Shown piece by piece: positions 1 to 10,929 of a stretch of DNA of 64,000 nt (the first letter of the stretch is position 1; each line of letters begins with the position of its first letter). A model generated the notes under the pieces. That model saw only the letters and a list, made by a program, of their open reading frames with translations. It made no database searches and had not been told where the DNA came from. The position numbers were made by a program, and so were the translations under genes. The DNA comes from Istiophorus platypterus (taxonomy: Eukaryota > Chordata > Actinopteri > Istiophoriformes > Istiophoridae), in NCBI GenBank assembly GCA_016859345.1, contig CM029120.1, forward strand, positions 8,572,001 through 8,636,000, written 5' to 3'.

Positions 1-3000
1 TGTCCTTGGGGTTGTTATTGTTGTTGCCGTGATGATGTGATGCAAAGGCTCCTCTGGAGGGTTCGCTGGCGCCCCAGCTGGAGTCGGGCGGTTTGAAATG
101 CTTGAACTCACAAGGAGAAACCAGACAAAGATCCACATCATGAGGCGACGCCTCAAAATGAAGTGCGTTCGGAGCCGGAGGTCGCCCCATCTCTGAACCT
201 TGACCTGAAGATCTAGGAGGCTTCTTCATTGGTAAGGGCATTCCCACGAAATGGCCTCCATTGGATTGGGAGTGATGAACAATATCATCCCCCTCTCTGT
301 GGCTCACATAGGTTGGTCCCTGCTCAAAGGACATTGATAGCGACTCATCTACCTCTGTGGACTGAGGTGAGCTAACCTCTGCTGGCATGGAGTGTGTAGT
401 GGTGGTGGCCACAGAGGGAGAGGGGTCTGAAGGGCCTTCTTTAAATGTAACCAAAGAAAGGAAACTTAGATGTTTCTCCCTGTGATTTGTGTGGCTCTCT
501 GGAGTGTTTCTGGGCTGGCACGGCTGCCCCTCACTTTGTCTGGATAATCCATTTGGCTGATTGACGTCAGTGGACTCCGGGTTCCCCATTTGCGCATCTA
601 ACCTGCTAAGGGTGGCCCTGTTACACCACACATCATCCGGGGAAAGACAGTAAGGAGTGTGGCCTGCACTGTTGGGCCGGGAGTCAGGGGAGGCCGGCTC
701 CACAGTCTCCTCATCGGGGCTGACGGGCGCCTGGTTGTCTGGAGAGGATCTTGAGGGAGGGCTGTGTCTCAAAGCCCCGTCTAGGAGAGTGTACTCAGTG
801 GGGGTTAAGTCTAGCTGGACTGTGCGGTCGTGTTTTGGCGTCTTGGTCAAGGGAGATGGAAATCCCACAACCTTGGCTGGTTTGGTAGCATTTACAGGCT
901 GGTCCGCAGATCCTATCTGCATGCAAACCCCGGATTCCTGTCCAGACACAGCCTTATCTTGCACTTCATTATCACCAGTCTCGACGCCCATCATCCCTGC
1001 ACCACCTGCTGCTTCTTCCCATTGTGTATCGGCATCTTCCTCACTTCTCTCTTTGCTAAGATCTCCAAGGCTCTTTTCATTTCCTGGCTCTATGCTTTTC
1101 TCCTTTCTTTCATCTGCTGTTTCCACCTGTGCCTCTTCTTGTTCAGTTCCCTCCTGCAGCCTGTGAAAATCAGTTGTCATATCCTCGGGGGTCGACATTT
1201 TGGAGCCACAGGGGATCTCTTCAGGTTCTTTCTGATTCTGCTGCTCTGTAGCAGGGCACTCTGGCTCCGGGATTTCTAACCCAGTCCCAGCAGCAGGTTT
1301 TGTTGAGTTGTTATTCGGCAATTCACTGTTTACATGCGTCTTCTTGTCATCATTTGTCTCCTTTCCTGATGGTTTTCTTGTTTTCTTTGCCCCTGTTTTA
1401 GAGTCATTTTTTGCTTCCTTTTTTAGCTTAGTTTTATTTTCATTCTTTGGTTTGGAAGGGAGAGCTTCCTTTTTCACCTGATCATTCTTCATAACACTGT
1501 TCTCCTCTTTATTGCCAGTCTTCTCCTCCTTTTTCCCATCCTTCCCTGCTCCTTTCTTTGATGTAATCTTCTCTGACAATGCGGCTTTTTGCTTTACACC
1601 CACCTCTTTGATTTTGGTTTTATCAGCATCTCTTGCACTAATTCCATTGAATCCTTTTCCCTTTTCCTTCACTGATATCTCTTTAACCTCTTCTCTAATC
1701 ACTCTTTCTTTCCCCTGTTTGAGCATTGTTTCCTTCCCGTGGGACCTGCTGCTATCCTGGCTCTCTGTTCTCTTGGTCTTCCTGTCTTCCCCCAGCCTTT
1801 CCAGGTCACCGGTTGTCACCGTGGGTTTTTGGAGGAAGACCAGACCCTTCAGCTTCTCTAGGCCCTGCAGCAGCTTCCCCTGCGGAGTAACCCCAGGGAA
1901 GAGCACCCTGACCACCTTCTCTTGAGGGCACGCTGGATGCCACACAAGCAGGGCAGATACCGAGGCCTGCACAGTGAGAGGGAGAGTTTGGGATTTGGAT
2001 GCTGATGTCTCTGCATCAGGCCAGTTTTGCATGAGTGTCTGGTACTCCTGGCTGTTTTTGCCTGGATTGAGGATGTATAAATCCAGCTGTCCCACTCCCA
2101 TTTTCTGGAACAGGGTTACTGGCTCAATGGTTACTCCTTGCGGCCGAAACATTGGTTGTGGTCTGATTTCTAACTTCCTCAATAGCTGTATGGTTAGGGC
2201 TGCCTGGTGTGTGCTCGTTAATACATTGTCCACACCTGACAAGAGAAGAATGACAGCTGTACTTAACAGTAGTTATTTGCAAAACTTTTTTGCATTCACA
2301 AATCTAGCAGGGGTCCTTACACTGGTGGCCATTACCACATGAAGAGGTGCTAATGAGATGAAGCTACCCTGTTGATTTTTTCATCACCAGAGAAGCTCGT
2401 ATTTTATAGTATTTTAATGAGGGTCCCCGTTTTCTTTAAATCTCATGCTCTACTGGCATGCATGCAAGGATGCGCATTGTATGCACAGACATGAACGAGA
2501 CTGATGTTATATATACATCCCTGCCACCTGCTGAGTAAGGTGATGCATACTGATAGTTGGTGGTGGTTATATAGCCTGGTATGGGACCTCCAAGTCTGTT
2601 TTTAAGCCCATTAACATTTCTGCCAGCTGGAGAAACAATCGCCTAATCAGAGGTTCCTAGCTGTGAATTAAAATGTTCAACTTGTCTTCCTGCATAGATC
2701 ACTAGTCACTTATTAACGTCCATGAATGACAGCGATAGAGAAAGCCTGAAATAGTGACAAGCCTGGATGACATTGATGTACTGATGAAAAATATTTTAAA
2801 AATCAACAGTGGAAAACATCTCCATGACAAGGTCAACACTGAAGGAGGTCCTTAAAATTAAAAATATAACAATTCAAATCTATATGATTATTGTTGTACA
2901 TATATCTGATTAACAAGAGGGATGTTAGCATAAATTCCCAGTTTAGTTATAGCTCTATTTCAGTGGGTTTTAATGCATCACTCACAAGGTTGTTGCTCCA

Positions 3001-6000
3001 TCTGCAACTTGCTGGGGGCGTTAAAGAAAACAACTCCGAGCTCTGGGGAGATCAGCCTCTTAGACAAGTCATCTGTTCAAATAAAAAATAAATAAATAAA
3101 TAAATAAATATATAGACACTGAAACACACAAACAATGAGAAAAAATTAACTTGAAACAAGTGAAGAGGATTATAGAGAAATCTCAACATCCTTCAGGACC
3201 ACAAATTTCCTCATTATCTTACCTTTGACATCAGAGCTCAGCTCCAGCTCCGCCACCTTCCTCTCCAGGAAGGCGTTGACCCCTGGCAGGTTCTCCGTCC
3301 CGACGTGCGTCAACAAAACTGCATCAACACGATCGAGGTGACGGACCAGCTTCCAGAAACAGGCCTGAGTGTCTGAGCCGCCATCCACCAGCGCCGTGAA
3401 CCCGTTCACAGCGAAGAAGGCACAGTCGCCGCGGCCGGCGGGGAACACGTAGCAGCAGGGACGGGACAGCTTGAGGAAACCAACGGTGGTGGGAGGAGGC
3501 AGGAGCTCAAACGTAGACGGCGGACAAACGGTTGCTGAGACGAGGGAGGTGAAATCCCCCAGGGCCTCCATGGCAGGCAGCACCTCTGGGGGATTGATGT
3601 GAAGCGTGCAAGGACCTTGCAGAGGCTGGTTCCCCAAGAGAGTCTTCCTCCACTCACTGATGTTGGGACAGCTGAGGGTCAGGCTGAGCTTGGAGGAGGA
3701 GGCAGAGCTCTCTAGATCGATAAACTAAAGAGGGAGATAACATCAAACTGTTTTTTTAGCTATTCTTGCCCAAGCCAATATTCTCTGCCAATATCAGCTT
3801 ATCACATATATATTGGTACAAGGACATATGTGTTGGTTGTTTAGAAAAATGAAGTCCTAGAAAACAAATGCCTACACAGCAAAGATATGGTTGAGGTAGT
3901 TTAGACTGTGTCTGTCTCTCAGCACATATCTTACATATAACAAAAATACAATTCTTTAATAAAAAAAAAATGTAAGAGATTGATATCTAAAATATTTCTT
4001 TACATTATGTCTTATGTAAAAAAAAAAAGGTTTGATGTATTGATATCAGATGTTTTTTAACTCAGATATTGATCATTTGCTTTTAAAGAAGCTGAAGGTG
4101 ACACATGAGTTCAGCAGTAAGATAAGCTACAGCTGAATAAAAAAAGTCAGTCAGGCTTGACATGGCGGTACCTGCTCTTTTAGTATATGCTTCAATTGGC
4201 GTGGTGAAAACAGTCCTCTGTGAAAGAGCAGGTCCCCGCTTTCCTCCGCGCTCTGGCCAGCCAAGATCAACAGCTTATGAGCAGAATCCCTCGACAGCAA
4301 AGCAAACACCTGACCAAGCAAGAGAAGAGACAAGATGTGTGGTTCTGTGAAGCCACTTTACTCCTTCTCTTTAATCAAAAGTCAAACAACAGCAGTAGAG
4401 CAAAATGAGAGAATGAATGGAAGAGGGAAAAATCAAAGAGTAACACATGGTATACTTGAATCCCTGACCGGCTTTTTGGTCTGAAACAAATTTAACATGA
4501 GGCTAATGTGCAATCATTTTAAGAGCTAAAATGAAATGTAGTGGAGCACTATTTTCACTAGCAATTACTCACATACTAGAATTAAATTTCTGCAAAAATA
4601 TCAACTTTTTGCTGGTACCACCTTCTTGAATATGAATATTTTCTGCTGTCTGTGTTTTATACCACTGTAAATTGAATACATATAGGGATGAGGGCTTTTG
4701 TCACCTTTTGTTTTGTTTGGCTTTGTTCTTTTGACAAACATATTTTATTATAAAGGGAAAAATTGAAATAATACCTGATAATAAAAATTTAATATTAGTT
4801 GTAACTCTAATCAATTAAGTCATATGAAAATATTTCAGTATAGTTGCAGGACACTATCTGCAAATATATGAAAATAACATTCCTTTTTGAAGTGCATTGA
4901 AACAGGAAATAGAAGAAAACAAACATGCAAAGAGACTAATGTTCCAATATCATACTATAAGTTTGACTATCTCCCAAGAGCTTGACATATCTGAAGGACC
5001 CAGGATTTATCCTCTCACCTCAGAATGAACCTGTTCCTGAGATGGACTGATCAGAACCTCCGTGTCCAACACTCTGGTACTGTGGCGCAGACACTTCTGC
5101 CCTGAAGATGCAGCGAGAAAAAACAGGGATATATATAGAGAGGAGGACAAACGGACAGACAACCGAGGGGAAGGAAGCAAACGGACCCAAGCAATGGGTC
5201 CGACGCAGCCAATGAGAGAGCGAACTGGGACGACCCGGCAGGTGATTGATTCACTGAGCGAACAAAGTGGAAGGAAGAAGAGTGGAACAGCTGAGTCAGA
5301 GGGACTGGCTGAGGATGAGATGCCAAGTTTACTCAGTGTGCAGTGGATATCCAGTCTGAGGGCAACTGGATGAACGTCTGAGGATACAGAGTCCGGGACA
5401 GCCAAGCGGAAAATAATGACCCAGATATGAACAAAAGTTTCTTTGTCTTTATGTCGAGTTGGAAACAAACACCTAGAGGCAAAAATAACTGACATATCTC
5501 ACTGGCCATTGCACTGAGTTACATTTTTCACATTTTTATGCTTTACAATTTAGGCCCTGAAACTATTAGCTTAGCATATAGCCTGGGATCGAAGAAACAG
5601 CCACTAGTATCGATCCTGATCACCAGTTAAGACATTATACCTTTGTTTGTTTAACCCGTACAAAAAATAAAGAGTAAAAATGTGCCCAGTCTTTATGCCA
5701 AGCTGGGCTAACAAGCTGCTTGCTCCAGCCATACATAGTATTCCCCATATGTACTGTAACAGTGTCAGTATCCTCATCTAGTGCTTAGCAAGAAAGCAAA
5801 AAAGTACATTCACCAGAATGTAGAACTACCCCTGTAAATAAACTCTCTGTCTCTCTCTCTCTATCTCCATTTTACAAAACCCCGATACCCAAAATTAACA
5901 TGTAAGCTCTGTACCTCATCAAACAGTGGTATTTCACCACGTAGGGAACGGGCAACCTTCCTGGCCGCCTTGTTATCCACCCTAGAAGGAGACATGTCTG

Positions 6001-9000
6001 TTCCTGTCTGCGTTGGTCACCTCGCTCTCACAGCTCAGCTGGAACACAGCTGCCTGACTCTGCTGTTTTCTCTGCCTTTTTCACCACCCCCCCCCTCCCA
6101 GCTGTCCCCGGCTCTGCATATTAAAAGGCCGTGGCACGTACAGAGAGAGGGGTGGCACGGCTCGGATTCAGTTCTCCACTGTTTGCCGTCCGCCGGGCAC
6201 ACCCATTTTTAACAATCACCCGACTGCTCCTCCACTTTCCTTCCTTCCTTCCTGGTTGAGCGCAGACCCGCCAAGCTGGCGGGTTACCACGGATACGGGG
6301 GTGATCAGGAAGCTCGCAGATTTGCGGGCGTGGACGATAATTCACACTCACACATTCTGTCTTACCTGCACCCTTGAACGATGCCGTGTGATGGGACAGG
6401 AATTCTTGGAGATAGAGGCCCAGGTTACAGGTGTTTAAGTCAATGTCCCATGACCGAATACCTGGAGACATAAGAGGCGTTTGGTCACAAGGTGCAACAA
6501 TTGGTTTTACGCTGTCCTACGTGCATAATTGTCCAAATATTCACAAAAAAATAGTTGCAATATGCACATTTAACTATTGTAGGTGTTGTGCAGTGCAGGA
6601 GCGAAATTTGGTTATTAGCAGTGCAGAGCAAGACATAAGTTGATCCGCTGCAGACGGATCAAATTATAGTTCAGTCAAGTCTGGTAACATAAGTGAATGA
6701 ATAGCAGCAACAGCACTAACAATATTTTCACTGTATTGTGACAGCAGCAGGTGGACGCGACGGTCCGTATCACGACAAATCAACAGTTCAACACACACTA
6801 ATTACTAACATCTGCCCAGAGCTATAAGCCTTTTGCAGGTGAAGCGTTGTGTTTAATTCGTCCTTGGTGTCCTTTGTGCAGGCGAGGTGGCGTTGGTTAG
6901 CGGCTACCAGCGGCTAACGTGTCTTCTCGGCGGGGTGGTTTGTCTTTGGCGAGGCAAACTAATTCTGACTCACGGCGGGGAATTAGTTAGTCGACTTTAA
7001 AGGAAGCAAGGTCTGTGTTACCCTTCTTCTTCTTCTTGAAATGGGTAGGACTCGGTAGCTACCAGGGCATCTGGGCGAGAGGGTCAATCCGTGGTCTCGA
7101 ACCGGGCTGAATTGCGTTTTCCCAACACACAGGGGGAGAGCGGAGATCAGCTCGACCAGCGAGGGAAGTCCATAGGCCTAAAAGTTAAATGGTGTACACA
7201 GGAACTCCTAAGTACGACTAGAGCGTTCGCCACTTGGGACGGGGTCTAGTCTTAGGAGCAGTTATTGTTTCCACTTCTATCGGCGATGACTTCCCTGGTT
7301 GTAGCCAGAAGCGTGCGTTTCAGGAGTTTCAGTGTTAATATAACTTTGGGTGACATCACGGTTTGGGACTGACCGTGGCGGGTTTCACCCAATGGGAGCC
7401 GTGGATTTTGGGGGAGCGCCGCTGATCAGCTGACGCTGCATGTGTTGGGGGGTCGCTCATCTGGTCGGCTGGTCAGCTGAGACCGAGTGTTGGGGGGTTG
7501 CTCAGCTTAGTTCTTTGTCTTCCTCAGGTAGCAACACATGGTCTTTAGCTTAGTTTCAGCTTTAGGTGTGCATGTAGGCCTTCTTAGTCTAAAGTCTGTT
7601 GTTGAGGCACAACATAGGCAATAGTATATTTTACCAGATTACGAAATATATTCACCCAAACCTCCCCTTTCAATTTCCTGCGATAAAAAACATTTTACGC
7701 CTGTTTTTTGAAAAATGGGATAAATTCCAAGTATATCACATCAAATGGTAAACGTGTTATAAATGTTGCCCCCCCCCCACACACACACACACATTGAAAT
7801 GATTTGGATCCAAAAGAGCTATATCTATGAAATTTGACTGTTCCCAGTATTAAACCTCTCCTAGTTTCTAGTATGCTCAAATACCCATAAATAGTATGCT
7901 GCCTGTCCATGTAGACATTTGTACACATGATTAGCTGCTAGAAACCTTCACAATACTGGCAACGTTTAACCATTTCAAAGATTTAAAATGTCCTATTCTT
8001 AGAGGGGTTCTCATATTGCGATTATACATGAATACCATCTTATTCTGCACAAACAGGGTTTCAGTATTTGCAGAAATGGGTGTGTGACACCGTGTAACAG
8101 AAGGACAAAACATAACCATGAGGAACAGGGACACAGTGGAAGACTCTGGATTCAGTGATTTTTGACTTTTACAGATAAACTGAAGGAAACATTTATGGGT
8201 GGAGAAAATTCTCGCTGAGCTAAATGAGAGCACCGTGGCAAAGCTGAAAACAGGGCTGCTTTTCATGAAGAGTTGATGACATCTTTGTGGTAATTGGTCG
8301 TTCGGTGGGACATTGATGAAATGATAGTTGGTCAGTGAGAACGATAAATATCTCAATGTCTAATTCTCAGTATCTGTGATAAGGGTGTTTCCGTGGAAAA
8401 CTTGTCTTTCCTTTTCTGTCTCCGTATCTGCCTACAGCCTGTTTTACATAAATTATGCACTCAAATGTCTCTCCCCTATCTATGGCTCTGCTCACACAGT
8501 AAAAACACAGACTGTAACTGCGTTATTATCATGTGCTGCCTTCCACCCGCACAGAAACCCCCAAAGCTTAACGCCACATCGTTTACAAGTGGCTATGTGT
8601 TGACTGAATATCCGCGCTGCATCATTCCCCTTCCAGCGCCTTCACGCATAACGACAAACTGAGGCGAAAAGACGAACCAGCCGCTCCAGGCTGCTTTTAA
8701 TTACACCGTGCCCAGAGGGATGCGGTGATGCTGATGGTGGAGCATCGCGGGATGACGCACCCTCGGTCCGGTTGGGTGGAAGAAGTAACATAAGCAACAT
8801 GACCCATGCAACATGGATCGGTGGCGATTTCAGGGCGGCGAGAACTCGCAGGCATCTTAATTTCTATCCGAATATAGGGAGAATCGTGGTGAAAGTACCG
8901 TAACTGTAACGGGGGGGAGGGCCGGCTGAGACAAACCTACCTCGTTCGATCTCCCTGCAGATGTGCGCCGTCTGCCCGGGGTCAGCGCTCCGTCCGATAA

Positions 9001-9103
9001 TGATAAGCAGGGAGTATTTGCGGAGACAGAAGTCGACGTCTGCGGTGGCGGCGCGCCTCGGCTCCTCCCGGACCTCCCTCTCCAGCACCCGGCTGGACGC
9101 CAT
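1..9103 (-). CDS. map1s: Microtubule-associated protein 1S (MAP1S), exons 1-7, C-terminus outside window
   Basis: MAP1 family protein that binds microtubules and links them to autophagy and mitochondria (family knowledge). Coding exons, reading leftward: 8941-9103, 6366-6461, 5019-5101, 4172-4309, 3223-3724, 2986-3072 and 1-2235. All junctions keep frame, giving about 1,101 codons before the window edge. The metallo-hydrolase-like N-terminal half is recognisable: GIRSWDID in exon 2, HKLLILAG in exon 4, LSRPCCYVFPAGRGD and FWKLVRHLDRVDAVLLTH in exon 5, RLISPELGVVFFN in exon 6, and LFQKMGVGQLDLYILNP early in exon 7. Exon 7 then becomes Lys/Glu/Ser-rich. Near the edge it carries STEVDESLSMSFEQ and HDVDLCLVSPCEF, which match MAP1S better than MAP1A or MAP1B. 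The ATG at 9103 is chosen because exon 1 is open from it and joins exon 2 in phase. Intron 1 is 2.5 kb. The microtubule-binding light chain lies beyond position 1. Confidence 0.93.
5520..5770 (+). repeat. Teleost interspersed repeat, family A copy 1 (map1s intron 2)
   Basis: Degenerate copy of a repeat common in fish genomes. Recognisable landmarks are ATTAGCTTAGCATA followed by an AAACAGC segment, then TTTGTTTGTTTAACCCGTAC and a run with AAAGAGTAAAAATG. Related copies lie at about 40490-40640, 44320-44470 and, inverted, 33525-33775. It has no coding capacity. I recognise the pattern but cannot give a database family name. Confidence 0.5.
6830..7560. other. CpG-richer patch within map1s intron 1
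   Basis: This stretch is noticeably richer in G, C and CpG than the flanking intron. It contains a GTTAGC/GCTAAC cluster near 6893-6920, an imperfect hairpin at 7205-7258, and two copies of a TGTTGGGGGGT-GCTCA motif near 7440-7504. No open frame in it resembles a known protein. It could be an alternative map1s promoter, an intronic enhancer or the remnant of a mobile element. The sequence alone does not decide between these. Confidence 0.3.
7205..7258. other. Imperfect inverted repeat (14-bp stem, 4-nt bulge)
   Basis: The arm CTCCTAAG-TACG-ACTAGA (7205-7222) pairs with TCTAGTCTTAGGAG (7245-7258). This gives 14 base pairs interrupted by a TACG bulge, around a 22-nt loop. It sits in the CpG-richer part of map1s intron 1. 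The function is unknown. The stem is short for a microRNA precursor. Confidence 0.4.
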
Positions 9104-9496
9104 GTTGGAAACTTGCGCTTGAGGTGTGATGTCATTGAAAAAAACCAGAAAGGGCCTGACAGCGCCTTTTATTAGAGGGAGACGACGGCTGGTGTGCCGG
9201 CACGCAGCCGCGCGTTAGTGAACGTGTGGGAAGAGGCTGATTTACTGATGACACATCGAAGAGGGAATCAATACACGTATATTTTATTGTTCTCCATTAA
9301 ATGATTTGGAGCAGTCGTTTTAATCAAAAAGCAGATTACCAAGGAGTGATGGTTATGGAGAAGTGGAAAAAAACCCATATCATCCATTTGTAGTTTAAAA
9401 AAATCTGCATAAAAGTAACAGTTTTTTTTGTAATACTGCAAATTTGTAAAGTCTCTCTTACACAGACACACACGTCGTCTTGAAATCAAAAGTTTG

Positions 9497-9502
9497 TTTA
9501 TT
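9497..9502 (-). terminator. Polyadenylation signal of the cart gene
   Basis: AATAAA on the minus strand, about 370 bp beyond the cart stop codon. It implies a 3'UTR of roughly 0.4 kb ending near 9480. The remaining gap to the map1s start codon is under 400 bp. Confidence 0.55.
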
Positions 9503-9873
9503 GAACTCATCATCTTACAAACGTTCTCAGAAACAACAGACTTATCCTCTTCCGTAAACAGACACAACAACAAAACACAATATGAAAAACGAGGATCAAT
9601 GACAAAACCTACATCCGAAAAAAGTCTGTCACAAGATGCCACAATCCCACACAAATGACTTCAGCTTGTGCCCTGTGCCACCATCATGAACACTGGCAAA
9701 AGAAACCAAAACAGAGAGACAGATATTACAGCGCATTCTTATGTTTTTTTATCACAAAGAGAATGGAAACAGTTGCAGCCCTCTCTGCCATGACTTATAT
9801 TAAGGAGGGGACATTTTCAGACACCTGAACTTTCTCCCGTCAATCCACGAACCTCTGTTTGCTTTTCCCTCTT

Positions 9874-10801
9874 TCACAAACATTTGAGAACATAAAAATT
9901 ACAGGAAGTCCCTCGGGGACAGCTGCAGAGCGTGCCGATGCGCGCGCCTTTACGCACGGCGCAGGGCTCTCCTGCGTCACACTGAAAAGACAGAAACACC
10001 ATCAGTCAATAAAATTTCGGATGTAGGTTTTAGACTCGGTCCAACGTCGAGAGAAATGTACGCCCATGCCTAGATTCCAAGTTCAAAGGCTTAGTAGAAA
10101 ATATCTTTTACAAATGACACAAATCCCTTGTACTGTATGTTCTGCGACGAAAATCACATTTCCAAGCCCCCACACCCCCCAGCCCACCCCAGCCTGGCAT
10201 ATTTCTTCGTAACATAAATACTATTAAGAAAATCTGAAGATAAGAATAAGAAAGTGTAACCCATTCAGAGACCAAAAAATTCAAATACCTTTTAAGCTGT
10301 TTCATAATTTCTAGGTTGGTTCACTTACGGAAGGCAACCAGCCAAGCTTTTTCTCCAAGGGCATCTCTTTGCTCCTCAGCTTCTCCAGAACTTCTTGCAA
10401 GGCGTCAATCTGTACAGGGGAAATGGCAAAAATTTAAACTGGCGTAAAAGAAATCGTGCTTTTAAAACGTGTCCATTATTGAGAAAAATCATCGTCCTAC
10501 TTGAAACTAGAAGCTCAACATCTCAGGCGCGTTGTTTACCTTTTACCCTCTTAAATCTTTCATGTTTCAGCCGTAAAACCGTTTTAGAATAGTGCTCAAA
10601 GCACCGACATGTTTCATTAACCCAGGCGCCACATTTCACACCCGTGTTCCTTATAAAATCTCTCACCAGGTCTTTCTCCTGTTGGGTTTTCAGCGGGAAG
10701 TCCAACGAGCGCGTCTCCAACGAGGAGTCCTCCGCACGAGCGAGCCACAGGTAGGCGCAGCAGCAGGTGGCCGCGAGGAGGAGAGCCCGTGCGCTGACCA
10801 T
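9874..10801 (-). CDS. cart: CART prepropeptide paralogue (cocaine- and amphetamine-regulated transcript)
   Basis: Secreted neuropeptide precursor of the CART family, whose members act in appetite and stress circuits. Exons on minus: 10667-10801 (45 codons), 10329-10409 (27) and 9874-9981 (35 plus TGA), all phase 0, giving 108 aa. Residues 1-23 form a signal peptide (hydrophobic core ALLLAATCCCAYLWL, likely cut after ARA). Exon 2 is the conserved IDALQEVLEKL helix. Exon 3 is the cystine-knot domain beginning CDAGEPCAVRKGARIGTLC and ending NFYVLKCL, with all six family cysteines. The first dibasic site of mammalian CART (SKR) reads SKE here, while the second (EKK before LGWLPSC) remains. Only the shorter mature peptide is therefore expected. 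The gene is tandem with map1s, its polyadenylation signal being about 390 bp from the map1s start codon. Teleosts have several cart genes. I cannot say which number this is. Confidence 0.93.
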
Positions 10802-10883
10802 GGTGCTGAAACACAGGAGGAGTCCTTCTCTTCAGCCTGTGGAGGTCTGAGGGGGTGCGGATCTCCTCTACAGAGAACCCCCT

Positions 10884-10890
10884 CTTTATA
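10884..10890 (-). promoter_or_regulatory. TATA box of the cart gene
   Basis: TATAAAG on the minus strand, about 83 bp upstream of the cart ATG. A start site near 10860 would leave a short 5'UTR. It is the only TATA-like element near this start. Confidence 0.6.
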
Positions 10891-10909
10891 GCTGCTTTAC
10901 AGCTGCTGT

Positions 10910-10917
10910 TGACATCA
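10910..10917 (-). promoter_or_regulatory. CRE-like site in the cart promoter
   Basis: TGATGTCA on the minus strand, one mismatch from the cAMP response element TGACGTCA. It lies about 20 bp upstream of the TATA box. Mammalian CARTPT is known to be driven through a promoter-proximal CRE, so the position is suggestive. Confidence 0.4.
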
Positions 10918-10929
10918 GCCAGCCTCTGA

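Noticed and set aside
657..2342. Several long open frames on the plus strand (657-1166, 830-1279, 1512-1925, 1974-2342)
   Set aside because: They lie antisense to map1s exon 7, whose minus-strand frame is continuous for 2.2 kb and clearly homologous. They are shadows of its codon bias.
5912..5978. Exon-like block on the minus strand in map1s intron 2 (AG before GGTGG, GAG then GTACAG)
   Set aside because: It is 67 nt long, would break the frame between exons 2 and 3, and neither reading resembles MAP1 proteins. The true exons 2 and 3 already join in phase. At best it is a poison exon with no evidence here.
9268..9654. 128-codon open frame on minus between map1s and cart
   Set aside because: It covers the cart 3'UTR and intergenic DNA, shows no family resemblance and has a composition like non-coding AT-rich DNA.
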